A stretch of DNA of 64,000 nt. Source: Kitasatospora viridis. Its GTDB lineage: Bacteria > Actinomycetota > Actinomycetes > Streptomycetales > Streptomycetaceae. The notes below the pieces were generated by a model. It was given only the letters and a program-made list of their open reading frames with translations. It did no database searches and had not been told where the DNA came from. Numbering within the stretch: position 1 is the first letter of the stretch; each line of letters opens with the position of its first letter. Made by a program: the position numbers and the translations under genes. Positions 14,273 to 22,344 of the stretch are shown here, piece after piece. The stretch is from positions 496,001-560,000 of the forward strand of contig NZ_VIWT01000003.1 of assembly GCF_007829815.1 (NCBI RefSeq), in the 5' to 3' direction.

Positions 14273-16321
14273 ATGAACAATCTCAATCGCCGTCGTTTCA
14301 TCCAGCTGGCCGGCGGGACCGCCGCCTTCTCCGCCCTCTCCGGGAGCATCGCGCGGGCCGCGTCGATCCCCGCCAACCGGCGCACCGGCAGCCTGAAGGA
14401 CATCGAGCACATCGTCGTGCTGATGCAGGAGAACCGTTCCTTCGACCACTACTTCGGCACCCTGCGCGGCGTGCGCGGGTTCGGCGACCCGCACCCGGTC
14501 ACGCTGCCCAGCGGGAAGCCGGTCTGGTACCAGTCGGACGGCAAGAAGGACGTGCTGCCCTTCCACCCGACCGCCGAGAACATGGGGCTGCAGTTCCTGG
14601 AGGACCTGCCGCACGACTGGAACAGCGGGCACCACGCGTTCAACAACGGCAAGTACGACCAGTGGGTGCCCGCCAAGTCGGCCACCACGATGGCCTACCT
14701 GACCCGCGATGACATCCCGTTCCACTACGCGCTGGCCGACGCCTTCACCATCTGCGACGCCTACCACTGCTCGCTGGTCGGCCCGACCGACCCGAACCGG
14801 TACTACATGTGGACCGGCTACGTCGGCAACGACGGCAAGGGCGGCGGCCCGGTCATCACCAACGCCGAGGCCGGGTACTCCTGGACCACCTACCCGGAGC
14901 GGCTGGAGCAGGCCGGCGTCTCCTGGAAGATCTACCAGGACATCGGCGACGGCCTGGACGGCCCGGGCGGCTGGGGCTGGATCAACGACGCCTACCGGGG
15001 CAACTACGGCGACAACTCGCTGCTCTACTTCGACCAGTACCGCAACGCCAAGCCGGGCGACCCGCTCTACGACAAGGCCCGCACCGGCACCAACGCCAAG
15101 GCCGGCGAGGGCTTCTTCGACCAGCTGAAGGCCGACGTGACCGGCGGCAAGCTCCCGCAGGTCTCCTGGGTGGTCGCACCCGAGGCGTTCACCGAGCACC
15201 CGAACTGGCCGGTCAACTACGGCGCCTGGTACATCTCCCAGGTGCTGGACGCACTCACCGCCGACCCGGAGGTGTGGAGCAAGACCGCGCTGCTGATCAC
15301 CTACGACGAGAACGACGGCTTCTTCGACCACGTGCTCCCGGCGTTCCCGGCCGCCTCGGCCGCGCAGGGCGGCTCGACCGTGGACACCACCGGCGAGCAG
15401 TTCACCCCGAAGGCCGGCGACTCCTCGGTGGCGGGCCAGTACGGGCTCGGGCAGCGGGTGCCGATGTTCGTGGTCTCGCCGTGGAGCAAGGGCGGCTCGG
15501 TCTGCTCGCAGACCTTCGACCACACCTCGATCATCCAGTTCATCGAGCAGCGGTTCGGCGTGCGCGAGCCCAACATCTCGCCGTGGCGCCGGGCCATCTG
15601 CGGTGACCTGACCGCCGCCTTCGACTTCCGCCACCCGGACGCCGAGGTGCCGGGCCTGCCGGACACCAGCGGCTACCTCCCGCCGGACCAGAACCGGCAC
15701 GCCAGCTACGTGCCGGTGCCGCCGGCCAACCCGGAGCTGCCCAAGCAGGAGCCCGGTCTGCGCGCGGCCCGCCCGCTGCCCTACGACCTGGCCGCCGACG
15801 GCACCGCCGGGGCCGACGGCCGGCTGCGGATCGGCTTCGCCAGCCACGGCCGGGTCGGCGCGCAGTTCCTGGTCACCTCCACCACCCAGCCGAACGGCCC
15901 GTGGAGCTACACCGTCGAGGCCGGCCGCGCGCTGACCGGCGAGTGGCAGCTGGCCACCGGCGCGTACGCCTTCACCGTGCACGGCCCGAACGGGTTCCTG
16001 CGCGAGTTCCACGGCACCGCCGGCGCCGCCGGGGTCGAGCTGACGGCCGGTCACGACGGCCACTCGGAGCAGCTCAAGCTGGAGCTGCACAACGGCGGCA
16101 GCACCCCGGTGGAGCTCACCGTCACCGACGGCTACGGTGCCCCGGCGCGGCACTACCACCTGCGCCCGGGCGGCAAGGCGGTGCACACCGTGCACGCGCA
16201 GTGCAACCACGGCTGGTACGACGTCACGGTGACGGCGGACGACGACGCCAGCTGGCAGCGCCGCCTGGCCGGGCACGTGGAGACCGGCAAGGCCAGCTTC
16301 AGCGACCCGGCCCTTGGCTGA
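14273..16321 (+). CDS. plcC: Phosphocholine-type phospholipase C, Tat-exported
   Basis: 682 aa from the ATG at 14273. It begins with a twin-arginine signal (NRRRFIQLAGG, residues 5-15); the GTG at 14246 would bury the signal, so it is not used. The phosphoesterase domain has HIVVLMQENRSFDHYFG (46-62), PTDPNRYYMWTG and TYDENDGFFDHV (~343-354). Two C-terminal DUF756 beta domains follow (~520-670). Full-length for bacterial phospholipase C, which cleaves phosphatidylcholine or sphingomyelin outside the cell. Such genes are often phosphate-regulated; no Pho box was identified here. Confidence 0.94.
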   Translation: MNNLNRRRFIQLAGGTAAFSALSGSIARAASIPANRRTGSLKDIEHIVVLMQENRSFDHYFGTLRGVRGFGDPHPVTLPSGKPVWYQSDGKKDVLPFHPTAENMGLQFLEDLPHDWNSGHHAFNNGKYDQWVPAKSATTMAYLTRDDIPFHYALADAFTICDAYHCSLVGPTDPNRYYMWTGYVGNDGKGGGPVITNAEAGYSWTTYPERLEQAGVSWKIYQDIGDGLDGPGGWGWINDAYRGNYGDNSLLYFDQYRNAKPGDPLYDKARTGTNAKAGEGFFDQLKADVTGGKLPQVSWVVAPEAFTEHPNWPVNYGAWYISQVLDALTADPEVWSKTALLITYDENDGFFDHVLPAFPAASAAQGGSTVDTTGEQFTPKAGDSSVAGQYGLGQRVPMFVVSPWSKGGSVCSQTFDHTSIIQFIEQRFGVREPNISPWRRAICGDLTAAFDFRHPDAEVPGLPDTSGYLPPDQNRHASYVPVPPANPELPKQEPGLRAARPLPYDLAADGTAGADGRLRIGFASHGRVGAQFLVTSTTQPNGPWSYTVEAGRALTGEWQLATGAYAFTVHGPNGFLREFHGTAGAAGVELTAGHDGHSEQLKLELHNGGSTPVELTVTDGYGAPARHYHLRPGGKAVHTVHAQCNHGWYDVTVTADDDASWQRRLAGHVETGKASFSDPALG

Positions 16322-16332
16322 CGGATGGTCAG

Positions 16333-16369
16333 GGTCCGCACCCCGGCGATCGTGATCGGGGTGCGGGCC
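16333..16369. terminator. Bidirectional terminator between phospholipase and STAND genes
   Basis: Thirteen-base arms (16333-16345 with 16357-16369, one G-T-type mismatch) lie between two convergent stop codons. Confidence 0.75.
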
Positions 16370-16387
16370 CTTCGGCGTCGCGCGGGC

Positions 16388-19300
16388 CTACGGTCCGTTC
16401 TGCCGGAGCCAGGCGTCCAGTAGCAGGGCTTGTTCCAGGGCGGCCTGGTACTCCCCTGGGTCCGCCAGTACCAGCGTGCGGTAGTGCTGGACGGCCTCCG
16501 CGAGAGCGGCCCGGCCCTCGGCCCAGCGGCCGGACTCGACCAGGTCGATGGTGGAGTTGAAGAGGGCGTTGGCGAGCTTGGGCAGGTGGGCGGCGGGGTC
16601 CTCCCGAGCGACCACGCGGAAGTGCTGCACGGCTTCCTCGATCGCCACCAGGCCCTCCGCCCGGCGGTCCGCCTCCCCCAGGTGCACGGAGAGGTCGTTC
16701 AGCGCGTCGGCGAGCCGGGAGAGGTAGGCGTCGGGGTTGACCGGCAGCAGACGCCGGTAGCAGTCCACGGCCTCCCCGATCGCGGCCAGCCCCGTCGGCC
16801 CCCGACCGGCCTCGCGCGCCTTGATGGCGAGGTTGTTCAGGCAGCCGGCCAGCAGGGGCAGATGGGCGTCCGGGCTCTGCCGGGCCAGGGTCCGGTAGAG
16901 GTCCACGGCCTCCTCGATCGCGGCCAGGCCGTCCACCGGCCGGCCCACCTCGTCCAGCCGGTTGGCGAGATTGCTCAGGGCGAGGGCCAGGTCCGGCAGG
17001 TAGGCGTCGGGGCTCGCCCGGGCCAGCGTGCGGCGAATGGCCACGGCCTCCTCGATCGCCGCCAGCCCCTCCCCGACCCGGCCCGCCTCCGCCAGCCGGA
17101 CGGACAGGTTGTTCAGCGAGTTGCACAGGTTCGACAGGTGCGCGTCGGTGCCCGCCTCGGCCAGCACGCGGCGAATGGCCACGGCCTCCTCGATCGCCGC
17201 CAGCCCCTCCCCGACCCGGCCCGCCGCGCTCAGCCGGTTGGAGAGGTTGTTGAGGGACATGGCCAGGCCGGGCAGGTAGGCCGCGGGGGTCGCCTGCGCC
17301 AAGGCTCGGTAGTGACCGGTGGCCTGCTCCGCGACGGCCAGGCCCTCCGCCCACCGACCCACTGTGGCGAGCTGCGCCGAGAGGTTGTTGAGGGACATGG
17401 CGAGGTCGGGCAGTTGCTCGCCGGAACTCGGCTGTGCCAGGTGGATGGCGACGGCTCCCTCGGCCCTGGCCCGGGCCTCCGCCCACCGACCGGCCTCGGT
17501 CAGCCGGACGGCGAGGTTGTTGAGGGAGGTCGCGAGCTCGGGCAGGTGGGTGCCGGGCTCCGCCCCGGCGAGTGCGAGGTGGCGGCGGACCAGCGCCTCG
17601 CCGAGCCGGAGCGCGGTGTCGGCGAGGCGCCGACTGCGGCGCGGGATCAGATCGCTGAGCTCGCCGAGGTGTTCGACGCTGGTGTCGGGGGCCTCGACGA
17701 GCCGGTCGAGGGCGGTGATCAGTGGCTCCGGGTGACCGGTGTGCGTGGCGGTGGCGATGATCTGGGCGGCCAGCCGCTCGTGGTGGCGCAGGCAGAGCTC
17801 GGTGAGCCGGGCGTCGAGGCGTCCGGCGAACACGGGGTGGGCGGCCGCGCGGCTGTAGCCGGTGAGCAGCTGGGCCTGCTGCCGGGCGTCGGCGCCGCCG
17901 AGCAGCTGGTCGGCGAGGCCGGGGTCGGTCTCCAGGGCGCGGCCGATGTGACGCTCCGCCAGGCGGTCGGGCTGCAGCGCGCCCCAGGGAGCCCCCGTCG
18001 CGTTCGGGTAGAGGGCGGCCAGCCAGGCGGTGACCTGGTCGCGGCGGTCGCGGGGCTGGTCGGCGAGGGCGGGCAGGCGCTGCCAGAGCCGGTCGGCCTG
18101 TTCCCGGTCGGCGGCGCCGGCGAGCTGGGCGGCGGCGACGGCGGTCGCCAGGGTTGCCGTGCTCAGGGCGGGGCGCAGGCCGCGCGCCTCGGCGTCGGCG
18201 TCGGCGCGCCAGTAGCGGTGCTCGTGGCCGAGCAGGCGGTCCTCGACCCCCTCGGCCTCCTGACCCGCTGTCACCCGGCCACCGGCGACGGTGTCGAGCA
18301 GGTCGGCGAGCGCCGTCATCTGCAGGGTGAGCGCGTTGCCGTAGGCGTCGTCGTCCAGCTGACGCGGCGCCAGGGCGTCGACGGCCGAGCCCCAGTCATG
18401 GACGCCGAGGCCGTCGACCAGCGGCAGCCGGCCGGCCAGCGCACGGACCGCCGCTCGGTAGTGGCCGGCCCGCAGGGCGGGGTCTGGCTCCAAGGGGGTC
18501 AGGCGGTGGGTGCGGGCGCCGGCGAACAGGTCCTCGGCGAGGCGGGTCGCGGTCCGCGCTTCTGCCCACCAGTCACCGTCGGTGCGGGCCAGCAGCAGGA
18601 GCTTGAGCGGCGCGCTGCCGGGGTGCTCGGCGGCGGCCTCGACCAGCGCGGTGAGCTGGTCGGCGCGGGTCTCGGCGTAGTCGAGCACGACCAGCAGCGG
18701 CCGGGCCGCGTGCCGCAGCTCGGCGAGCTGCCGCGCGGTGGCGGTGGCGCGCGGCCACAGCACGGCCCAGCCGTCCTCGGCCAGCACGTCGGCGAGCTGG
18801 TGGGCGGTGCGGGTCTTGCCCTGTCCGCCGGGCCCGTGCAGCAGCCAGGCGCCGAAGCCGCCCGCCCGGCACCAGTCGGCCAGTTCGGCGACCAGCTCGT
18901 CCCGGCCGTGGAACGGGACGGCCCGTCGGCCGGCCTCCAGCAGCGCCGCCGGGGTGGCCGGCGCACGGGAGCCGGCCAGTGCCTGGGCCGGGTCGGCGAG
19001 GTCCTGGAACTCCACCGCCTCCAGGCCGCCGCCCGCCGCGGCGCCGTGTTCGGCCAGCGCGGCGCGGAAGCCCGGGTCGTGGTGGAGCACGTAGGCGGGC
19101 AGCACGTTGAGCCGGCCGTGGCCGGAGCGGGCCCGGTCGGCGGCGACCACGCCGATCAGCAGACGGTCGGCGCAGACCGCGCCGCCCGACAGACCGCCCC
19201 AGGGTGAGGCACCGTCAGCGGCGGGCGGGTGCTGGGCCAGGTCCATGACGTACTGGTTGCCGACGAAGCCGCTGCCCGGGTTCACCTCCCCGCGCAGCTG

Positions 19301-19654
19301 GGCCGCCTCGACCGCCCGGCCCGGGCGCTGGGCCTCGTCCGGCAGGCCCCAGGTGTCGCAAGGCGTGCCGGTGCGGTCGGTGACCAGCCGGCCCCAGCGC
19401 ACCGGCGCGGTCGGCGCCCGCCACTGCTCGGACTCGCCGACCAGCACGAGGGCGGCGTCATCCCGCCCGCCCGGCGCGCCGCACCACACCACTGTCGCGT
19501 CCGCGCTCCCCGTGCCGCCCGGGTGGAAGGCCTCCACCCGGCTGCCGACCGGCCCGGTCACGTGAGCCGACGTCAGCACCAGCCGCCCGCCCACTGCGTA
19601 CCCCGCGCCGGATCCGCCCGGCCCGGTCACTCCCGCGAGTCGATCCCGCTCCAC
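16388..19654 (-). CDS. Trypsin-like protease fused to STAND NTPase and TPRs
   Basis: 1088 aa, GTG start with a strong GGGGAGGGGA site. The N-terminal ~200 residues are a trypsin-like domain with a full triad: His31 in LTSAHV, Asp65/66 in GRDDAALV, and Ser near 155 in GGLSGGAV. A STAND-type NTPase follows, with Walker A GPGGQGKT (~272) and Walker B LLVVLDYAET. From about residue 680 to the end are ~46-residue TPR units (SLNNLAVRLTEAGRWAEARA). In this architecture TPRs sense a trigger, the NTPase oligomerises and the protease is the effector. With the Trypco2 gene beside it this is a predicted biological-conflict system. Confidence 0.9.
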   Translation of the reverse strand: MERDRLAGVTGPGGSGAGYAVGGRLVLTSAHVTGPVGSRVEAFHPGGTGSADATVVWCGAPGGRDDAALVLVGESEQWRAPTAPVRWGRLVTDRTGTPCDTWGLPDEAQRPGRAVEAAQLRGEVNPGSGFVGNQYVMDLAQHPPAADGASPWGGLSGGAVCADRLLIGVVAADRARSGHGRLNVLPAYVLHHDPGFRAALAEHGAAAGGGLEAVEFQDLADPAQALAGSRAPATPAALLEAGRRAVPFHGRDELVAELADWCRAGGFGAWLLHGPGGQGKTRTAHQLADVLAEDGWAVLWPRATATARQLAELRHAARPLLVVLDYAETRADQLTALVEAAAEHPGSAPLKLLLLARTDGDWWAEARTATRLAEDLFAGARTHRLTPLEPDPALRAGHYRAAVRALAGRLPLVDGLGVHDWGSAVDALAPRQLDDDAYGNALTLQMTALADLLDTVAGGRVTAGQEAEGVEDRLLGHEHRYWRADADAEARGLRPALSTATLATAVAAAQLAGAADREQADRLWQRLPALADQPRDRRDQVTAWLAALYPNATGAPWGALQPDRLAERHIGRALETDPGLADQLLGGADARQQAQLLTGYSRAAAHPVFAGRLDARLTELCLRHHERLAAQIIATATHTGHPEPLITALDRLVEAPDTSVEHLGELSDLIPRRSRRLADTALRLGEALVRRHLALAGAEPGTHLPELATSLNNLAVRLTEAGRWAEARARAEGAVAIHLAQPSSGEQLPDLAMSLNNLSAQLATVGRWAEGLAVAEQATGHYRALAQATPAAYLPGLAMSLNNLSNRLSAAGRVGEGLAAIEEAVAIRRVLAEAGTDAHLSNLCNSLNNLSVRLAEAGRVGEGLAAIEEAVAIRRTLARASPDAYLPDLALALSNLANRLDEVGRPVDGLAAIEEAVDLYRTLARQSPDAHLPLLAGCLNNLAIKAREAGRGPTGLAAIGEAVDCYRRLLPVNPDAYLSRLADALNDLSVHLGEADRRAEGLVAIEEAVQHFRVVAREDPAAHLPKLANALFNSTIDLVESGRWAEGRAALAEAVQHYRTLVLADPGEYQAALEQALLLDAWLRQNGP

Positions 19655-19687
19655 TCCCGTCCCCTCCCCACCGCTCCCCCGCGCCGC

Positions 19688-20029
19688 TCAGTCCGCGATA
19701 CGGCCGGCGGTGTCCCCGGGCCCGGCGTGGCGCTCCTGTCCCGAACCCACCAGCAGGTCGGTGCCGTCGGCGCGCTGCGGGGTGAGCGTGAACGACACCC
19801 GGTGGCTGCGCGCCCGGGAGGCGCCGGCCTCGGCCTCGCCGCTGACCGCCCAGAGCTTGAAGCCGGCCTTGGCCTTCGCGTCCGCGCGCACCTCGACCTC
19901 GAACTCCATCTCCACCGGGCCGACGGTGAAGACCACCTCCGGGTTCGTCCCCGCCCGCGCCGCGGCCTCCAGCAACTCGTCCCGCACCGCAGCCACCGCA
20001 TCCGCCAGAGGAACATCCACCAGACCCAC
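19688..20029 (-). CDS. Trypco2 domain protein (trypsin-co-occurring)
   Basis: About 113 aa. The pattern PLADAVAAVRDELLEAAARAG, then VEMEFEVEVRADAKAKAGFKL, and SHRVSFTLTPQ matches the small Trypco2 domain, described as co-occurring with trypsin-like proteases in conflict systems. It lies 33 bases upstream of the protease-STAND gene in the same direction. The GTG at 20029 follows AGAAGG and is my choice; in-frame TTG 20053 and GTG 20035 are alternatives. It probably tethers or regulates the protease. Confidence 0.82.
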   Translation of the reverse strand: MGLVDVPLADAVAAVRDELLEAAARAGTNPEVVFTVGPVEMEFEVEVRADAKAKAGFKLWAVSGEAEAGASRARSHRVSFTLTPQRADGTDLLVGSGQERHAGPGDTAGRIAD

Positions 20030-20134
20030 CCCCACCTTCTGACACTCAGTCAACCGATGCGGACACCGTAGAGCCCGGCGCCCACAGTCGGAAGCCCCGT
20101 CCAGCGGTGCCGTGGGCGCGCGGCACCTCCCCCG

Positions 20135-21568
20135 TCACGCCGCGCGCTCGCGGCGGGGCCACATCATCGCCAGGTAGAGGCCCGCGCCGAGCAGCGTGCC
20201 CACCGGGAGCGAGAGGTCGATGCCGTCCAGGGCGCGGGCCAGCGGGCCGGTGTAGAACGGGTTGTCGGTGCAGAGCGCGGCGGCGCCGGCTGCCACCAGC
20301 AGGGCGGTGACGCCGGCCGGGTTGAAGCCCGCCGAGTACCAGAACGGACCGCTCGGGGTCTCGTCGCCGAGCTGCCGGCCGTCGTAGCGGTTGCGGCGCA
20401 GCAGCACGTCGGCGGCGTAGACGGCCAGCGTCGGGCCCATCAGGACGACCATCAGCTCCAGCATGCTGTTGACCGTGTCCAGGAAGTTGGAGACCAGCAG
20501 TGCGTAGAGGGTGAGCGCGACGCCGAGGGTGCCGTCCAACGCGACGCTGCGCGAGCGGCGGATCCGCACACCGACGGCCTGCAGGGCCAGACCGGAGCTG
20601 TAGGCGGTCATCGCGTTGTTGGTGACGGCGGAGAGCACCACGGCGAGCAGGAAGGCGGGCCGGAACCAGCCGGGGAGGATGCCTTCCAGCGCGCCCTGGG
20701 GGTCCGTCATGTCCAGCGTGGTGCCGGCCACGCAGCCCAGGAAGGTGAACAGGACGCTCGGCAGGTAGCCGCCCAGGGCGGTCCAGCCGGCGATCGCGAC
20801 GGGGCTGGTGGTGCGCGGCAGGTAGCGGGAGAAGTCGGCGCTGTTGTTGTAGGAGAGCGGGGCGGAGGCGACCAGGGTGAGTCCGGCGGCGATCGCGGCG
20901 GCCAGCGCGGAGCCGTGCAGGGTCTGCTGCGGGTGGTAGTGCCAGTCGGCCCGGGTCAGCACGCGGCCCGCGAGGACGGCGAACACGGCGGTCAGCAGCA
21001 GGGTGAACGGCAGGTAGAGGCGCACGATGGTGGCGTGACCGTAGACGCTGATCGCCAGGGTCGCGGCGGCGACCGCGACGATCAGCACCACCTTGACCGG
21101 GGTGCTAGGGCGCAGCCCGGCCTCGTCCGCCAGCGCGAAGGCGGCCAGCGAGCCGGCCGCCCAGTTCAGCGCCAGGTAGCAGACCGAGACGAACCAGCCG
21201 GTGAGCATGATGCTGGCGCGGTTGCCGCGGATGCCGAAGACGGCTCTGGTGATCACCTCGCTGGGGGTGCCGGAGGCCGGGCCGCTGATCGCGACCAGGC
21301 CGACCGGCAGCCAGAACAGGTTGCCGACCACGATCACCACCAGCGACTGCCAGAGGGTGAGTCCGAGCAGCATCAGCGCGCCGCCGACCACCAGGCTCAG
21401 GTAGCTGACATTGGGCGCGGCCCAGACGCCGAACAGCTCCCGGGCCCGGCCGCGGCGCTCCTCGTCGGGGATGACGTCGATGCCGTGCGTCTCCACCCCG
21501 CCGACCTGCCCGGCGGGGGCGGGGGCCGCGGGGTCCGAGGTGCGGGGGCCTGGGATCGTGGATGGCAT
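20135..21568 (-). CDS. NCS1-family cytosine/purine-type permease
   Basis: 477 aa from the ATG at 21568, which has GGAGGA five bases upstream; the longer frame to 21760 crosses the divergent TetR start and is rejected. About 12 hydrophobic segments. NCS1 features include a soluble N-terminus ending ELFGVWAAPNVSYLSLVVGG, the GPASGTPSEVITRAVFGIRG loop and APLSYNNSADFSRYLP. It imports nucleobases or related compounds with Na+ or H+. Divergent from a TetR gene and an amidohydrolase gene, suggesting uptake and breakdown of one compound. Confidence 0.92.
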   Translation of the reverse strand: MPSTIPGPRTSDPAAPAPAGQVGGVETHGIDVIPDEERRGRARELFGVWAAPNVSYLSLVVGGALMLLGLTLWQSLVVIVVGNLFWLPVGLVAISGPASGTPSEVITRAVFGIRGNRASIMLTGWFVSVCYLALNWAAGSLAAFALADEAGLRPSTPVKVVLIVAVAAATLAISVYGHATIVRLYLPFTLLLTAVFAVLAGRVLTRADWHYHPQQTLHGSALAAAIAAGLTLVASAPLSYNNSADFSRYLPRTTSPVAIAGWTALGGYLPSVLFTFLGCVAGTTLDMTDPQGALEGILPGWFRPAFLLAVVLSAVTNNAMTAYSSGLALQAVGVRIRRSRSVALDGTLGVALTLYALLVSNFLDTVNSMLELMVVLMGPTLAVYAADVLLRRNRYDGRQLGDETPSGPFWYSAGFNPAGVTALLVAAGAAALCTDNPFYTGPLARALDGIDLSLPVGTLLGAGLYLAMMWPRRERAA

Positions 21569-21588
21569 GGAGTCCTCCGAATCAGCAA

Positions 21589-21616
21589 GAACTGGGGCAA
21601 CAGGAACTGGGGCAAC
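21589..21616. repeat. Tandem direct repeat in the permease/TetR promoter region
   Basis: The 13-mer GAACTGGGGCAAC occurs at 21589-21601 and 21604-21616, two bases apart, in the permease leader. It may be a second regulator site. Confidence 0.5.
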
Positions 21617-21636
21617 GAGCGCTGGGGGCGGCTTGC

Positions 21637-21658
21637 CTATTGGTCGCACATCCAATAG
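21637..21658. promoter_or_regulatory. TetR operator between permease and regulator
   Basis: Inverted repeat CTATTGG (21637-21643) and CCAATAG (21652-21658), centred between the divergent starts and 11 bases before the TetR ATG. This is the usual position for an autoregulatory TetR site. Confidence 0.65.
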
Positions 21659-21668
21659 CGTGCGGGAC

Positions 21669-22307
21669 ATGTCGTCAAGCGCCCCGTCGAAGCGGATCCG
21701 GAAAACCCCGGAAGCCCGCCGGGCCGAGATCGTGGCCGCCGCCTCGGCGATCGCCCTCACCGAAGGCCTGGAGTGCCTGACGGTCCGTCGGGTGGCCGAC
21801 GAGCTCGCCGTCCGCCCCGGACTGATCAGCCATTACTTCCCGGTCGTCGAAGACCTGGTCGCCGAGGCCTTCGGGGTCGCGGCCGGCGGCGAACTCGACG
21901 AGCTGCTGCCCACCGACGGCGGCGCACCGCCGCTCGACCGGCTCGCCCGGTTCCTCTCGCTCACCCGCGGCGAGCGGTACGACGGGATGAGCCGGCTCTG
22001 GCTCAACGCCCGCCACCTGAGCCGCTACCGGCCCGCACTGCGGGACCGGGTCGGCCACCAGGAGAAGCTCTGGCGCGGCCGACTCACCGGCCTGGTCGAG
22101 CAGGGCGTCGCCGCCGGAGCCTTCCGCACCGCCGACCCGGCGGGCGCCGCCGTGCAACTGCTCGTGGTGCTCGACGGCCTCGGCGCGCACGCCAACACCG
22201 AGCGCGGCGACCGGCCCGCGGTGGTCGACACCCTGGCCGCCGCCACCGCCGAGCGCGTGCTCGACCTGCCCGCCGGCACCCTGACGGACTCCGTCGCGGT
22301 GCCATGA
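21669..22307 (+). CDS. TetR-family transcriptional regulator
   Basis: 212 aa. The HTH at residues ~10-58 reads ARRAEIVAAASAIALTEGLE, LTVRRVADELAVRPGLISHY and FPVVEDLVAEAF. The C-terminal part is a TetR ligand domain (LLVVLDGLGAHANTERGDR). It is divergent from the NCS1 permease with a palindrome between them and 37 bp upstream of the amidohydrolase. It likely represses both until the transported compound is present. Confidence 0.92.
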   Translation: MSSSAPSKRIRKTPEARRAEIVAAASAIALTEGLECLTVRRVADELAVRPGLISHYFPVVEDLVAEAFGVAAGGELDELLPTDGGAPPLDRLARFLSLTRGERYDGMSRLWLNARHLSRYRPALRDRVGHQEKLWRGRLTGLVEQGVAAGAFRTADPAGAAVQLLVVLDGLGAHANTERGDRPAVVDTLAAATAERVLDLPAGTLTDSVAVP

Positions 22308-22344
22308 CGCGGGCACCACACCCCCCTCAGTGAAGGAGCCGCCC

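Noticed and set aside
14123..16276. 717-codon reverse-strand frame opposite phospholipase C
   Set aside because: Antisense to a Tat-exported phospholipase with complete motifs.
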